DNA of 64,000 bases, from assembly GCF_016907015.1 (NCBI RefSeq), contig NZ_JAFBBE010000007.1, forward strand, positions 1 through 64,000, in the 5' to 3' direction. Positions within the stretch are counted from its first letter, which is position 1. Every line of letters begins with the position of its first letter. The notes below the pieces were generated by a model. That model saw only the letters and a program-made list of their open reading frames with translations, did no database searches and was not told the origin of the DNA. A program made the translations under genes and the position numbers. This DNA is from Oceanisphaera litoralis. Its GTDB lineage: Bacteria; Pseudomonadota; Gammaproteobacteria; Enterobacterales; Aeromonadaceae. This document shows positions 18,712-28,601 of the stretch, in pieces.

Positions 18712-20508
18712 TTATTTGTCCTTACCGACATGGAGAATGGCCAGGAAGGCATCCTGGGGAATATCGACCCGCCCCAGGGATTTCATGCGCTTCTTACCTT
18801 CTTTCTGTTTGGCCAGCAGCTTTTTTTTGCGGCTGACATCGCCGCCGTAACACTTGGCGGTCACGTCCTTGCGCAGGGCCTTGACCGTGCTGCGCGAGAT
18901 AATCTGGTTGCCGATGGCAGCCTGAATGGCGATATCGAACATCTGACGCGGAATCAGCTCGCGCATCTTCTCCACCAGCTGGCGACCACGATACACGGCG
19001 TTTTCCTTGTGGGTGATAATGGCCAATGCATCGACTCTGTCACCGTTGATCAGGATATCCAGTCGTACCATGTCGGCGGCTTCGAAGCGTTTGAAGCCGT
19101 AATCCAGCGAGGCATAGCCCCGGCTGCAGGACTTGAGACGGTCGAAGAAGTCGAGCACCACTTCCGCCATCGGAATGTCATAGCTCAGGGCCACCTGATT
19201 GCCGTGATAGACCATGTTGGTCTGTACGCCCCGCTTTTCGATACAGAGGGTGATCACGTTACCCAGATATTCCTGCGGCACCAGAATATTACACTCGGCG
19301 ATGGGTTCGCGCAGCTCTTCGATGTTGTTGATGGCCGGCAGGTTGGACGGGCTGTCGATATGGATGGTTTCACCGTTGGTCTGGACTATCTCGTAGACCA
19401 CGGTGGGCGCCGTGGTGATCAGATCCAGATCGTATTCCCGCTCCAGTCGCTCCTGCACGATTTCCATGTGCAGCATGCCGAGGAAACCACAGCGGAAGCC
19501 GAAGCCCAATGCGTTGGAGGTTTCCGGCTCGTAGAACAGGGAGGCATCGTTCAGCGACAGCTTGTCCAGCGCATCGCGGAAGGCTTCGTAGTCATCACTG
19601 GAAATGGGGAACAGACCCGCATACACCTGTGGCTTGACCTTCTTGAAGCCGGGCAGCGCCTTGTCGGCACCGTGTTTGGCGTGGGTCAGGGTATCGCCCA
19701 CCGGCGCACCGTGAATTTCCTTGATGCCACACACCACCCAGCCCACTTCACCGCAGTTCAGGCCGTCGGTGTCTTTCTGCTTGGGGGTAAAGATGCCGAT
19801 GCGATCAACACCCCACACCTGTCCGGTGCTCATCACCTTGATCTTGTCGTTCTTCTTCAGGCTGCCGTGCTTGATGCGCACCAGCGACACCACGCCCAGA
19901 TAGGGGTCGAACCAGGAGTCGATGATCAGCGCCTGCAGTGGTCCTTCCGGGTTGCCCACCGGCGGCGGTATCTGGCGTACTATGGTTTCCAGCACCGCAT
20001 CCACCCCCAGGCCCGTCTTGGCCGAGCAACGCACCGCATCGAGGGCATCGATGCCAACGATGTTTTCAATTTCTTCCGCCACCCGTTCAGGCTCGGCCTG
20101 GGGCAGATCTATCTTGTTCAGTACCGGCACCACTTCCAGATCCATGTCCAGGGCGGTGTAACAGTTGGCCAGAGTCTGTGCCTCAACGCCCTGACCCGCA
20201 TCCACTACCAGCAAAGCGCCCTCACAGGCGGCAAGAGAGCGGGAAACTTCATAAGAGAAGTCGACGTGTCCCGGGGTATCGATAAAGTTCAGCTGGTACT
20301 GTTCGCCGTCGTTGGCCTGGTAGTTCAGGGTCACACTCTGGGCTTTGATGGTGATACCGCGCTCCCGCTCCAGATCCATGGAATCGAGAACCTGCTGCTG
20401 CATTTCCCGATCGGACAAGCCGCCACACACCTGGATCAAACGATCGGACAGGGTGGACTTGCCGTGGTCTATATGAGCGATGACGGAAAAGTTACGAATA
20501 TGCTTCAT
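18712..20508 (-). CDS. lepA: Elongation factor 4 (LepA)
   Basis: 598 residues from [19 protein letters not shown], one short of E. coli. The GTPase domain has [21 protein letters not shown] and NKIDLP; domains II, III and V and the LepA-specific C-terminal domain follow (ending near [15 protein letters not shown]). It acts on stalled or mis-translocated ribosomes. It heads the lepA-lepB-rnc-era-recO-pdxJ series; an in-frame ATG 13 codons upstream is not the family start. Confidence 0.97.
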   Translation of the reverse strand: MKHIRNFSVIAHIDHGKSTLSDRLIQVCGGLSDREMQQQVLDSMDLERERGITIKAQSVTLNYQANDGEQYQLNFIDTPGHVDFSYEVSRSLAACEGALLVVDAGQGVEAQTLANCYTALDMDLEVVPVLNKIDLPQAEPERVAEEIENIVGIDALDAVRCSAKTGLGVDAVLETIVRQIPPPVGNPEGPLQALIIDSWFDPYLGVVSLVRIKHGSLKKNDKIKVMSTGQVWGVDRIGIFTPKQKDTDGLNCGEVGWVVCGIKEIHGAPVGDTLTHAKHGADKALPGFKKVKPQVYAGLFPISSDDYEAFRDALDKLSLNDASLFYEPETSNALGFGFRCGFLGMLHMEIVQERLEREYDLDLITTAPTVVYEIVQTNGETIHIDSPSNLPAINNIEELREPIAECNILVPQEYLGNVITLCIEKRGVQTNMVYHGNQVALSYDIPMAEVVLDFFDRLKSCSRGYASLDYGFKRFEAADMVRLDILINGDRVDALAIITHKENAVYRGRQLVEKMRELIPRQMFDIAIQAAIGNQIISRSTVKALRKDVTAKCYGGDVSRKKKLLAKQKEGKKRMKSLGRVDIPQDAFLAILHVGKDK

Positions 20509-20587
20509 GATGCGATAAGGAGTCCGTTGTCTGAAAGCGAGAGTCAAAGGCGGGATTCTACTGGATTAGCACTACCGTGGCCAATCC

Positions 20588-21037
20588 TTAGTCGATATTG
20601 GCCACCGGGATAACCGGCCCTATGATGACCGGCTCGGCCTGCATCTTGCCGGGGCTTTTGGCACAACGGGACGCCAGCACAAAACCACAGACCCCGCCGA
20701 TGGCGGCCCCCGCCAGAGTACCACCATCGCCCAGTCCCAGCCCGGCACTGGCAATCCCGGCGCCCCCCAGCAGCGACAGCAGCGGCAGCAGGTAGACCAG
20801 CAGGGCACTGGTGATCAGACTCTGTTCGGGAATGCCGATGCGTACCTGCTGATCCACCGCCAGCGGCAAGTCGGTGGCAATCATGAAACGATGATCGCGC
20901 CCGGGCAGGGCCTTCGATACCAGACCGGTGCCACAGCTGCTGTTTTGCTTGCACTGGCCACAGGCCGACTTGCTGAAACAGACGACTTCCACCCCGCCCT
21001 TGTGCACGGCCAGCACGGTGGCAATCTCTTCAATCAT
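20588..21037 (-). CDS. rseC: SoxR-reducing / sigma-E regulatory protein RseC
   Basis: 149 residues. The cytoplasmic N-terminal part has the cysteine cluster CGQCKQNSSCGTG (about 26-38), followed by two membrane segments (about 75-95 and 102-122). RseC positively affects sigma-E and, in E. coli, works with the Rsx complex to reduce SoxR. It is the last gene of rpoE-rseA-rseB-rseC and overlaps rseB by 4 bp. Confidence 0.93.
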   Translation of the reverse strand: MIEEIATVLAVHKGGVEVVCFSKSACGQCKQNSSCGTGLVSKALPGRDHRFMIATDLPLAVDQQVRIGIPEQSLITSALLVYLLPLLSLLGGAGIASAGLGLGDGGTLAGAAIGGVCGFVLASRCAKSPGKMQAEPVIIGPVIPVANID

Positions 21038-22002
21038 GGTGTGATCCTGGGTTCAACGGATTCGGCTATCCGCAGGGCGGTGTCGGCGGGAATGTCCCCC
21101 ACCACGGTAATTTCGACCCGGGCCGGATTGACAAGGCTGACCAGATGGGTCGCCCCCTGACGCACCAGCTGAGGCTCGGCATGGGCACCGGCCTGGGCCA
21201 CATACACGGACACATCCACCAGGCCATTGGACAGCATCAGATACTCCACCAGCCGCTCCGTGACCGGCAGCTTGTGTTTATCCTCGGAGCGCAACTCGAG
21301 TCCTACGGGCAGCCAGCCGGTTTGCCAGGGCAAGGCGTGCTGCGGCGCCGGATAGACTTCCGCCGCCGACAGCGCCGGCGGCAAGGCGGCGGTTTTCAGC
21401 TCCCTGACCAAGGCACCGGGCTCCTCGCTGATCCGCAGGGCCACCCCCATGCTTTGCTCTACCACACCGGCGTCCCTGTCCAGGGTATCCAGCTTGAGCA
21501 ACAACCCCGTTTCCTGATCCAGCCACAGCATATAGCCGTAATAACCCTCGGCTCTGGGCGCCAGCCGTACCACCCGGGCCACCCGACCCAGCACACGGCT
21601 GCGTCCGGCAAGCACCGCATCATAATGGGTCAGCATGGGGGCCAATGGCATCAGTTGCAGGCGATAAAAGAGTCCGGGCAGGCTGGCGTTCCTGAGGGTA
21701 TAACCACCGTGGCTGGCATCGAAAAAGCTGGTATCGCCATCACGCTGCACGAATTCACGTGGCCGGCCATTGAGGTGGGTAAGGTGGGTAAATGCCTGAC
21801 CATCGAGATGGCCCCGGGTCAGGCGTTTGGGTTCAAGTTGCCCCTGGCCGGATTCAACCAGCGTCAGCTCGAAGTTCAGTTGCCGATAGGCCTGCTGCAT
21901 GCGCTGCAACAAGGTGGCTGCCGACTCGTTCTCGGCCACGGCCAGGCCCGACCATGTCCACGCAAATATCAGGATAACGGCACCAAGGCCCTTTATTCTC
22001 AA
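21034..22002 (-). CDS. rseB: Periplasmic sigma-E regulator RseB
   Basis: 322 residues with a signal peptide (about 1-23, cut after AVA). The large N-terminal LolA/LppX-like domain contains RLTRGHLDGQAFTHLTHLNG and the C-terminal MucB domain has VYVAQAG near 268. RseB binds RseA and shields it from DegS until lipopolysaccharide signals release it. It overlaps rseC by 4 bp and starts 6 bp after rseA. Confidence 0.94.
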   Translation of the reverse strand: MRIKGLGAVILIFAWTWSGLAVAENESAATLLQRMQQAYRQLNFELTLVESGQGQLEPKRLTRGHLDGQAFTHLTHLNGRPREFVQRDGDTSFFDASHGGYTLRNASLPGLFYRLQLMPLAPMLTHYDAVLAGRSRVLGRVARVVRLAPRAEGYYGYMLWLDQETGLLLKLDTLDRDAGVVEQSMGVALRISEEPGALVRELKTAALPPALSAAEVYPAPQHALPWQTGWLPVGLELRSEDKHKLPVTERLVEYLMLSNGLVDVSVYVAQAGAHAEPQLVRQGATHLVSLVNPARVEITVVGDIPADTALRIAESVEPRITP

Positions 22003-22008
22003 AGCCGA

Positions 22009-22584
22009 TTACCTTCCGTTCTGACGCAGTCGTTGCTGCAACTCGTGATCCATCAACAGCTCATGAATACGACGCTGTTGTTCCAGCAGCGCCTGTTCCT
22101 GCGAGCCCTCACGCGGCGCTATCTGATAATTCAGGCTGACCGGGGCCGCACCACCGTTCATGGGCACCGTATTCAGCACCGGAGACTGCAGCTCACCCTG
22201 ACCGTATTGTTGTACCCCGACGATCACCGCCGCCGACACCGAGGCCGCCACCGCAAACTGAGCAATATGGCGCAACATGGGTGAAATACGGCCAAACAGC
22301 GGCCGTACCACACTTGCCTGTTCTGCCTGTTTGGTATGGGCGGCAGAAGCCGGTGCCGCTATCATGGCCGGCTCGTCGGCCAGAGCCGCGGCTATGCGGT
22401 CGCTCATGTCCAACTGCAGATGACTCGGCAGCTCGCTACGCAAGGCATCACCGTACAGGTGATAACGACCAAAGGTATCGGCCAGCTCGAGACTTTCCCC
22501 CAACTGCTCCAGCAATACCCTGTCCTGAATTTCTCCGTCTACCAGTGCCGAAATCTGCTCTTTACTCGTCATAACGTTAGCCAT
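22009..22584 (-). CDS. rseA: Anti-sigma-E factor RseA
   Basis: 191 residues. The cytoplasmic sigma-binding domain (about 1-85) begins with SKEQISALVDGEIQD; one membrane segment follows (about 105-125, IAQFAVAASVSAAVIVGV), then a periplasmic RseB-binding tail. Sequential cleavage by DegS and RseP in the family frees sigma-E. It lies 16 bp after rpoE and 6 bp before rseB. Confidence 0.94.
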   Translation of the reverse strand: MANVMTSKEQISALVDGEIQDRVLLEQLGESLELADTFGRYHLYGDALRSELPSHLQLDMSDRIAAALADEPAMIAAPASAAHTKQAEQASVVRPLFGRISPMLRHIAQFAVAASVSAAVIVGVQQYGQGELQSPVLNTVPMNGGAAPVSLNYQIAPREGSQEQALLEQQRRIHELLMDHELQQRLRQNGR

Positions 22585-22600
22585 AACAGTTATTCCCCGT

Positions 22601-23179
22601 TCAACCCTGAAGTAACGGCTGGACCCGCTTGTCGATCGCCTCGCGTGCCCGGAAAATCCGGGAACGAACCGTCCCGACCGGACAGTCCATCACCTTGGCA
22701 ATATCTTCATAGCTCATCCCTTCCAGCTCGCGTAAGGTAATCGCCGTTTTGAGATCTTCCGGAAGTGCCTCAATGCTCTCGAATACCGCCCGCTTGATCT
22801 CTTCCGACAAAATGAGATGTTCCGGTGACGCCGAATCTTTCAACCCTTCGCCGCCGTCGTAAAATTCCGCATCCTCGATGTCAACATCATTACCCGGGGG
22901 GCGACGCCGCTGGGCGACCAGATAATTCTTGGCGGTATTCACCGCTATCCGGTACAACCAGGTAAAAAAGGCGCTCTCTCCGCGAAACCCGGGCAAGGCC
23001 CGGTACGCCTTGATAAAGGCCTCTTGCGTCACATCCGGTACGTCTCCTGGGTTGGACACGTATCGAGACACCAGGTTCGCCACTTTGTACTGATATTTTT
23101 TTACCAGCAGGTTATACGCGTTTTTATCGCCACGCTGAACCCGTTCAACCAGTTGCTGGTCTGTTAAATTATCGCTCAT
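22601..23179 (-). CDS. rpoE: Extracytoplasmic stress sigma factor RpoE
   Basis: 192 residues from MSDNLTDQQLVERVQRGD. Region 2 contains PDVTQEAFIKAYRALPGFRGES and FFTWLYRIAVNTAKNYL; region 4 contains ITLRELEGMSYEDIAKVMDC and GTVRSRIFRAREAIDKR. It directs RNA polymerase to envelope-stress promoters. The start was chosen over a longer open frame because homology begins here. A sigma-E-type promoter 65 bp upstream implies autoregulation. It is divergent from nadB, as in E. coli. Confidence 0.97.
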   Translation of the reverse strand: MSDNLTDQQLVERVQRGDKNAYNLLVKKYQYKVANLVSRYVSNPGDVPDVTQEAFIKAYRALPGFRGESAFFTWLYRIAVNTAKNYLVAQRRRPPGNDVDIEDAEFYDGGEGLKDSASPEHLILSEEIKRAVFESIEALPEDLKTAITLRELEGMSYEDIAKVMDCPVGTVRSRIFRAREAIDKRVQPLLQG

Positions 23180-23243
23180 ACGAGCCGTGTAACCTCCGAA
23201 TAATCCGGTGCGTTGCCACACCGGCCCGTAATAAGCGCACCTT

Positions 23244-23272
23244 GATAGACTGCGGATGCGGGCAAAAGTTCT
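23244..23272 (-). promoter_or_regulatory. Sigma-E-type promoter of rpoE
   Basis: On the minus strand AGAACTT (23272-23266) is followed after 16 bp by TCTATC (23249-23244). The GGAACTT consensus is matched at six of seven positions and the spacing fits. It supports autoregulation of the rpoE-rseABC operon. Confidence 0.6.
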
Positions 23273-23362
23273 GAACTCATTTGAGAAAGATGATTCCGGC
23301 TGCACCAGCCGGCGGCTTGGGATAACATAGAAGGATTATCCATACTGGGCCAATGATACTTT

Positions 23363-24979
23363 ATGAAGGATCCCGTTGAATACCTCTGCGACGTACTCAT
23401 CATTGGCAGCGGTGCTGCCGGACTGTCACTGGCGCTGAAACTGGCCGATCATGCCAGGGTTCATGTGCTCAGCAAGGGGCCGCTTGCCGAAGGCTCGACC
23501 CTCTACGCCCAGGGTGGCATTGCCGCCGTGTTCGATGAAACGGACAGTATTGAATCCCACGTTGCCGACACCCTGGTTTCCGGTGCCGGACTCTGTGATG
23601 AAGCCGTGGTGGAATTTACCGCACGCCAGGCCCCCGATGCCATTAAATGGCTGATTGGCCAGGGTGTGCCCTTTGACACCGAAGAGTCGGCTCAGGGAGA
23701 GGCGTCCTATCACCTCACCCGGGAAGGCGGCCACAGCCACAGACGCATCTTCCACGCCGCCGATGCGACCGGCCGGGCGGTACAGCTGACCTTGAACGAA
23801 CAGGTGCAGCTGCATCCTAACATTCATATTCTGGAACGGGTCAACGCGCTGGATTTAATCACCAGCGCCAAGCTGGGTCTGCCCGGCAACCGGGTACTGG
23901 GCGCCTACGTCTGGAACCGCAACAAGGAACGGGTAGAAACGATACGGGCCCGCTTTGTCGCCATGGCCACCGGCGGTGCCTCCAAGGTGTATCAGTACAC
24001 CTCCAACCCGGATGTCAGCTCCGGCGACGGCATCGCCATGGCCTGGCGCGCCGGCTGCCGGGTGGCCAACATGGAATTCAATCAGTTCCACCCCACCAGC
24101 CTGTTTCATCCGGCAGACAACAATTTCCTGCTGAGCGAAGCGCTGCGCGGTGAAGGTGCCCTGCTCAAACGCCCCGACGGCAGTCGCTTCATGCCCGATT
24201 ATGACGACCGGGCCGAGCTGGCCCCGCGCGACATAGTGGCGCGCGCCATCGACCATGAAATGAAGCGCCTCGGGGCCGAGTGCATGTATCTGGACATCAG
24301 CCACCAGCCGGCCGATTTCATCCTCAAGCACTTCCCCACCATTTACGAGCGCTGCCTCAAGGTCGGTATCGACATCACCAAACAGCCGATGCCGGTGGTG
24401 CCGGCGGCCCACTATACCTGCGGCGGCGTCATGGTGGATCAGCAGGGGCGCACCGATATCGAGGGCCTCTACGCCATCGGCGAGGTGTCCTATACCGGAC
24501 TGCACGGCGCCAACCGCATGGCCTCCAACTCCCTGCTGGAATGTATTGTCTTTGCCCGTGCCGCCGGAGAAGACATGCTGGCCAAGCTGGCGCACACGCC
24601 GGTGCCGCCGGTATTGCCGCTGTGGGACGAAAGCAAGGTGGACGACTCGGACGAAGAAGTGGTGATCCACCACAACTGGCACGAGCTGCGACTCTTCATG
24701 TGGGACTACGTCGGCATCGTTCGATCCGACAAGCGACTGGAGCGCGCCAAACGCCGTATCGATCTGTTACAGCAGGAAATTCAGGAGTATTACGCCAACT
24801 TCCGGGTCAGCAACAACCTGCTGGAGCTGCGCAACCTGGTGCAGGTAGCCGAGTTGATAGTACGCTCGGCGATGGAGCGCAAGGAATCCCGCGGTCTGCA
24901 TTACACCCTGGATTACCCGGAGCAGTTGGCAGACTCCAAGCCGACCATCATGGTGCCGGGCAATTATATGTGTGACTAA
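23363..24979 (+). CDS. nadB: L-aspartate oxidase
   Basis: 538 residues. NadB oxidises L-aspartate to iminoaspartate, the first step of NAD synthesis, with FAD; NadA then uses the product. The dinucleotide-binding fold starts at [18 protein letters not shown] (about 12-29), with [35 protein letters not shown] and [26 protein letters not shown] typical of the succinate dehydrogenase/fumarate reductase flavoprotein family. It is divergent from rpoE. Its stop codon lies inside a 12-bp tandem repeat. Confidence 0.97.
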   Translation: MKDPVEYLCDVLIIGSGAAGLSLALKLADHARVHVLSKGPLAEGSTLYAQGGIAAVFDETDSIESHVADTLVSGAGLCDEAVVEFTARQAPDAIKWLIGQGVPFDTEESAQGEASYHLTREGGHSHRRIFHAADATGRAVQLTLNEQVQLHPNIHILERVNALDLITSAKLGLPGNRVLGAYVWNRNKERVETIRARFVAMATGGASKVYQYTSNPDVSSGDGIAMAWRAGCRVANMEFNQFHPTSLFHPADNNFLLSEALRGEGALLKRPDGSRFMPDYDDRAELAPRDIVARAIDHEMKRLGAECMYLDISHQPADFILKHFPTIYERCLKVGIDITKQPMPVVPAAHYTCGGVMVDQQGRTDIEGLYAIGEVSYTGLHGANRMASNSLLECIVFARAAGEDMLAKLAHTPVPPVLPLWDESKVDDSDEEVVIHHNWHELRLFMWDYVGIVRSDKRLERAKRRIDLLQQEIQEYYANFRVSNNLLELRNLVQVAELIVRSAMERKESRGLHYTLDYPEQLADSKPTIMVPGNYMCD

Positions 24980-25003
24980 ATGGGTGAGTAAATGGGTGAC
25001 TAA
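24972..25003 (+). repeat. 12-bp tandem repeat carrying the nadB stop codon
   Basis: The unit GTGACTAAATGG runs for about 2.7 copies (24972-24983, 24984-24995, 24996-25003), with one substitution in copy 2. Each copy contains TAA; the first is the nadB stop. Confidence 0.9.
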
Positions 25004-25007
25004 GAAG

Positions 25008-25391
25008 CTAGCTGGCCATCAGTACCTTCTGCGACAGGCGCCGGAACACCTGCTCCGGCACCGCATCCTGAAACAGCCACAGCGGCGGCCAGGCATCGTC
25101 TTTCAGCACCAGCAATAAAAAGCCGGGCCCGGCCCGGCTATAAGATGACAAAACGCCGCTGCGCCCGTTCAGGCTGAGCACGCCGTTGTTGTATTCCCCC
25201 TGCAGCCGATAGCCGCCACTACGAACCCACAGCAGTATCGACACCAGCAACCAGCCGGGGGCAAACCAGGGCAGGCGGTCGACACTCAGCAACAGGCTGG
25301 CCGGTAACCACAGGGCAGTGGCCGCCGCCAGCAGATAACAGCGGTGCAACCGGGACGGTTCAGCGCTGATTGCGAACCTGGTTACGCTCAA
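25008..25391 (-). CDS. ygfX: YgfX/CptA-family membrane protein
   Basis: About 127 residues with two close N-terminal membrane segments (about 20-55) and a soluble tail ending FRRLSQKVLMAS. The PSRL motif near the N-terminus and its place directly after sdhE mark it as YgfX (CptA), an inner-membrane protein linked in enterobacteria to the SdhE/CptB partner. No ATG is suitable; I chose TTG at 25391, which gives LSVTRFAISAEPSRLHRCYL and a 32-bp overlap with sdhE. The exact start is uncertain. It converges on nadB. Confidence 0.75.
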   Translation of the reverse strand: MSVTRFAISAEPSRLHRCYLLAAATALWLPASLLLSVDRLPWFAPGWLLVSILLWVRSGGYRLQGEYNNGVLSLNGRSGVLSSYSRAGPGFLLLVLKDDAWPPLWLFQDAVPEQVFRRLSQKVLMAS

Positions 25392-25623
25392 GAATATGCT
25401 CCACCATGGACTGCAGCGCGACATCATTGGAACGCTCATGGCCCATAAACCAGGCGAACAGGTCCGGGTCATCACATTCCAGCAGGCGCCGAAACACGGC
25501 TTTATGTGCTTCGCTCAGCCCGTCGTACTCGTGCTCGACAAAGGGCGACAGGATCACGTCCAGTTCCAGCATGCCGCGACGGCAGGCCCAGACAAGGCGG
25601 GGTTTATCAGAAGGTTTGAGCAT
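25360..25623 (-). CDS. sdhE: Succinate dehydrogenase flavinylation factor SdhE
   Basis: 87 residues from MLKPSDKPRLVWACRRGMLELD. The RGxxE motif needed for FAD attachment is at 16-20 (RGMLE). It helps covalently flavinylate SdhA and FrdA. A longer frame with an upstream ATG exists, but the family starts here. It overlaps ygfX downstream and is divergent from ygfZ, the standard arrangement. Confidence 0.94.
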   Translation of the reverse strand: MLKPSDKPRLVWACRRGMLELDVILSPFVEHEYDGLSEAHKAVFRRLLECDDPDLFAWFMGHERSNDVALQSMVEHILERNQVRNQR

Positions 25624-25749
25624 GGTGACTTCCAAAAAATAAAACAAAGCCCATGGTATAAGGTCGAATGAGTACTGACAAATGTGTTGGCCATCTTTAC
25701 CATGAAGGTCACACTTAATTTATTGATAACCCATCAAGGGAGCGTCCCC

Positions 25750-26661
25750 GTGTTGACTCTTGCTTCTTCTCCCGTACTTTACCCCCTGACCGACAGGGCC
25801 GTGATCGGCCTGACCGGAGCAGACAGAACCAAATACCTGCAGGGCCAGGTTACCTGCGACGTCAACAAGCTGAACCCGGGTGATGCCACCCCGGGCGGCC
25901 ATTGCGACAGCAAAGGCAAGCTGTGGGCCTCGTTCTGGCTCGCCAACCTGGGTGAGCAGCTGCTACTGGTGCTCAACCGGTCACTGGTCGAGCGCCAGCT
26001 GCCGGAGCTGAAAAAATTCGCCGTGTTCGCCAATACCGAGGTGGAAGATGTCAGCGCTCACTGGCAGGTGTTTGGCCTGGCCGGCGAAGGCCTGTCCCAC
26101 TGGCTCAACCATCAGGTTGGCGACGGCAACCTGTGGCAGGGGGGCATAGTGATACCGGTCGCGGCCGAGCATGCGCTGCTGCTGCTGCCCCAGGGCGCCG
26201 AACTGCCCGCACCGTCCGAGTTGCCCCGCGGCAGCGAGCAGGAATGGCAGGGGCTGATGATCCATGCCGGACTGCCGGACATGAACGCCGAGCATCAGGG
26301 GGAATATATTCCGCAGATGCTCAACCTGCAGGCCATCGGTGGCATCAGCTTCACCAAGGGCTGCTACATGGGCCAGGAAACCGTGGCCCGCGCCAAGTAC
26401 CGGGGCGCCAACAAGAAGGCGATGTTCGTGCTGACCGGCACCGCCACCGGTGACATCGCCGTCAATCAGGATCTGGAACTGCAGCTAGGCGACAACTGGC
26501 GCCGGGCCGGCACCGTGCTGAGCGTCTGGCAGCAAGGCGATGAGTGTCTGCTGACGTCGGTGCTGAACAAGGGTCTGGAAGCGGATGCGGTATTCCGCCT
26601 CAAGGGACAGGACGACAGCCGGCTGAGCCTGCAACCCCTGCCCTACGATCTGGTAGACTGA
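25750..26661 (+). CDS. ygfZ: Folate-dependent iron-sulphur cluster protein YgfZ
   Basis: 303 residues of the GcvT-like aminomethyltransferase fold. The signature KGCYMGQE (203-210) with the reactive Cys205 is intact, followed by ARAKYRGANKKAMFVLTG. YgfZ supports repair or assembly of certain Fe-S enzymes such as MiaB using tetrahydrofolate. I chose GTG at 25750 because AGGGAG precedes it and the protein then matches the family length; ATGs further upstream are possible but add a non-homologous leader. A 15-bp tandem repeat starts right after its stop. Confidence 0.92.
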   Translation: MLTLASSPVLYPLTDRAVIGLTGADRTKYLQGQVTCDVNKLNPGDATPGGHCDSKGKLWASFWLANLGEQLLLVLNRSLVERQLPELKKFAVFANTEVEDVSAHWQVFGLAGEGLSHWLNHQVGDGNLWQGGIVIPVAAEHALLLLPQGAELPAPSELPRGSEQEWQGLMIHAGLPDMNAEHQGEYIPQMLNLQAIGGISFTKGCYMGQETVARAKYRGANKKAMFVLTGTATGDIAVNQDLELQLGDNWRRAGTVLSVWQQGDECLLTSVLNKGLEADAVFRLKGQDDSRLSLQPLPYDLVD

Positions 26662-26662
26662 C

Positions 26663-26707
26663 CGTTACAAATCAGATCGTTACAAACCAGATCGTTACAA
26701 ACCAGAT
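26663..26707 (+). repeat. 15-bp tandem repeat (x3) after ygfZ
   Basis: Three consecutive 15-bp units, CGTTACAAAYCAGAT, begin 2 bp after the ygfZ stop. Copies 2 and 3 are identical and copy 1 has one change. In the frame of the downstream gene they would encode repeated TNQIV, but there is no sign that they are translated. Confidence 0.9.
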
Positions 26708-26813
26708 ATTCACAAAAATGGCGTCAAACCAGCCGGTGGCCTTTCGGGTCGCCGGCCGTACTCACCGACATCAACCGTTTTATCCATCCCATCGTCATGA
26801 CAGAGAGACCTTG

Positions 26814-27248
26814 ATGCGCACCACCAAAGATCGTATTCGCCATACCCTGGGTTTTGAAATTATCGGCCTGATCATCTTCGCCCCGCTGGCAAGCCTGGTA
26901 TTCGGCTTCGAACTCCACCTGATGGGCGTCATGGCGGTGGTCGGCTCCATTATCGCCACCTTCTGGAACTATGTTTACAACCTGTGGTTCGATCACGCCA
27001 TGCTGAAACTGCGCGGTGATGTGCGCAAGACAGTCCCGATACGGGTATTCCATGCGCTGCTGTTTGAAGGCGGCCTGCTGCTGCTGTTTTTGCCGATGAT
27101 CGCCTGGTACCTGAGCATCAGCCTGTGGGAAGCCTTCATGATGGACATTGCCATGGCCACCTTCTATCTGGTGTATGCCTTTGTCTATAACCTGGCCTAC
27201 GACAGGGTGTTTCCCATTCCGCATCCGACCCGCCAGGTACCCGGCTAA
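26814..27248 (+). CDS. PACE-family proton-linked multidrug efflux protein
   Basis: 144 residues in four membrane segments, formed by two tandem bacterial transmembrane pair domains. Key PACE features are RHTLGFE with Glu15 in the first helix (equivalent to the essential AceI Glu15), WNYVYNLWFD, RVFHALLFEGGLLL and YNLAYDRVFP at the C-terminus. Relatives export chlorhexidine, other biocides and, in some cases, short diamines. The substrate here is unknown. The start ATG at 26814 gives the family length. Its last codons and stop are part of a 16-bp tandem repeat. Confidence 0.9.
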   Translation: MRTTKDRIRHTLGFEIIGLIIFAPLASLVFGFELHLMGVMAVVGSIIATFWNYVYNLWFDHAMLKLRGDVRKTVPIRVFHALLFEGGLLLLFLPMIAWYLSISLWEAFMMDIAMATFYLVYAFVYNLAYDRVFPIPHPTRQVPG

Positions 27249-27285
27249 CCAGATACCCGGCTAAACAAGTACCCGGCTAAACAAA
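27238..27285 (+). repeat. 16-bp tandem repeat (x3) carrying the PACE-gene stop codon
   Basis: Three 16-bp units start TACCCGGCTAA (27238-27253, 27254-27269, 27270-27285). The TAA in the first is the real stop; the other two copies carry the same TAA but in different frames. The third runs into the terminator. Confidence 0.9.
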
Positions 27286-27312
27286 AAAACCGCCTTTCGG
27301 CGGTTTTTTTTC
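27283..27312. terminator. Bidirectional terminator between the PACE gene and the symporter
   Basis: A stem of ACCGCC/GGCGGT with a TTTC loop is flanked by runs of A on the left and T on the right, so it can end transcripts in both directions. Confidence 0.9.
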
Positions 27313-27323
27313 AATTCACGTGC

Positions 27324-28601
27324 TTAGGATTTATGGGTGCCTGGCGCCAGCTCGGCACTGTCTTCCAGCGCTTGTGGGTTGCCTTCCATCTTCGCCACTA
27401 TGGTGTTGACGGCGGTATCGCCCACCACGTTGGAAGCGGTACAGAACATGTCGTTGATGCGATCCACCGCCATGATGATGGCCATGGCTTCAATCGGCAA
27501 GCCCATCTGGTGCAGCAGCACACCGGCCATGACCACGGCACCGCCGGGAACGCCACCCACGCCGACCGACATCAGCAGCACGGTCACGCCCACGGTCAGC
27601 AGGTCACCGGCCGGAATCGGCGTGCCGGAGATGTTGGCGGCAAACATGGCGGCCAGGGTGATGTAGATGGCCGAGCCGGACATGTTGATGGTCGCGCCCA
27701 GCGGCACACCAAAACCGGCGATGGCCCGAGACACGCCCAGCTTCTCGGTCAGGGTACGCATGGTCACCGGAATGGTGGCGTTGGAGCTGGCGGTAGACAG
27801 CGAGAACAACAGCTGTTCACGAGTGGCCTTGCGGAACTCGCCCGGCTTGATACCTGTGGTCAGCCACACCGCCAGCGGATACACCACCAGAATCCAGAAC
27901 GCCAGCACCAGTACCACCATGCCCACATAGCCGGCCACCGACATCAGGGTATTGGCTTCCAGGGTGGCACCCAGGCTGATCATCAGCGCGAATACGCCGT
28001 AAGGGGCCAGGGTCATCACCAGGCCCACCAGCTTCATCATCACCTGATTGGCCATGCGGAAGGTACGCATAGCGGGGGCGGCGGCGCTGCCCATGGCCTG
28101 AATGGCCAGACCGGTAATAATGGCCATGAAGATAATCTGCAGCATGTCACCGGAGGCGAAGGCCTGCACCGGGTTGCTGGGCACTATGCCAATCAGCATG
28201 GCACCGATATCGGGCGTTTCGGTGGTGGCCAGCTCTACCGTGGTGGAGGCACCGTGCGGCAGGGTGGCACCCATGCCCGGCTGAAACATCACCCCGACCA
28301 GAATGGCGGCGGCAATCGACAGCATGGTATTGATGATATATAGCCCGAAGGTCTTGCTGCCGAGCCGGCCGAAGCTGGCCATATCACGCAGCTCGCAGAT
28401 ACCGGTCACGATGGAAATATAGACCAGCGGTACCACCATCAGCTTGATCAGGGATACAAACATACCGCCCAACCCTTCGGCCAGCCCCACCACGTTGTCG
28501 TTTAAAAACGAGACGCCAGTAAAAAGATACTGGATCATGCTGCCGATGATCAGACCGGCGAAAAGGCCGGCGAAAATGCGGGTAGAGAGAGAACCTTTCA
28601 T
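27324..28601 (-). CDS. Sodium:amino-acid symporter (DAACS/GltP family), probably neutral amino acids
   Basis: 425 residues from MKGSLSTRIFAGLFAGLIIG, preceded by GAGGA. Eight membrane helices and two re-entrant loops fit the family: the serine-rich loop SLSTASSNATIP, the NMSGS segment (NMDGT in glutamate carriers) and the TM8 region with Asp380 and Asp384. The position of the acidic-substrate arginine (Arg397 of GltPh) is Cys387, as in ASCT-type neutral carriers, which argues against plain aspartate/glutamate transport. It is divergent from the doe cluster by 386 bp and could feed or drain that pathway, but this is inference. Confidence 0.85.
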   Translation of the reverse strand: MKGSLSTRIFAGLFAGLIIGSMIQYLFTGVSFLNDNVVGLAEGLGGMFVSLIKLMVVPLVYISIVTGICELRDMASFGRLGSKTFGLYIINTMLSIAAAILVGVMFQPGMGATLPHGASTTVELATTETPDIGAMLIGIVPSNPVQAFASGDMLQIIFMAIITGLAIQAMGSAAAPAMRTFRMANQVMMKLVGLVMTLAPYGVFALMISLGATLEANTLMSVAGYVGMVVLVLAFWILVVYPLAVWLTTGIKPGEFRKATREQLLFSLSTASSNATIPVTMRTLTEKLGVSRAIAGFGVPLGATINMSGSAIYITLAAMFAANISGTPIPAGDLLTVGVTVLLMSVGVGGVPGGAVVMAGVLLHQMGLPIEAMAIIMAVDRINDMFCTASNVVGDTAVNTIVAKMEGNPQALEDSAELAPGTHKS

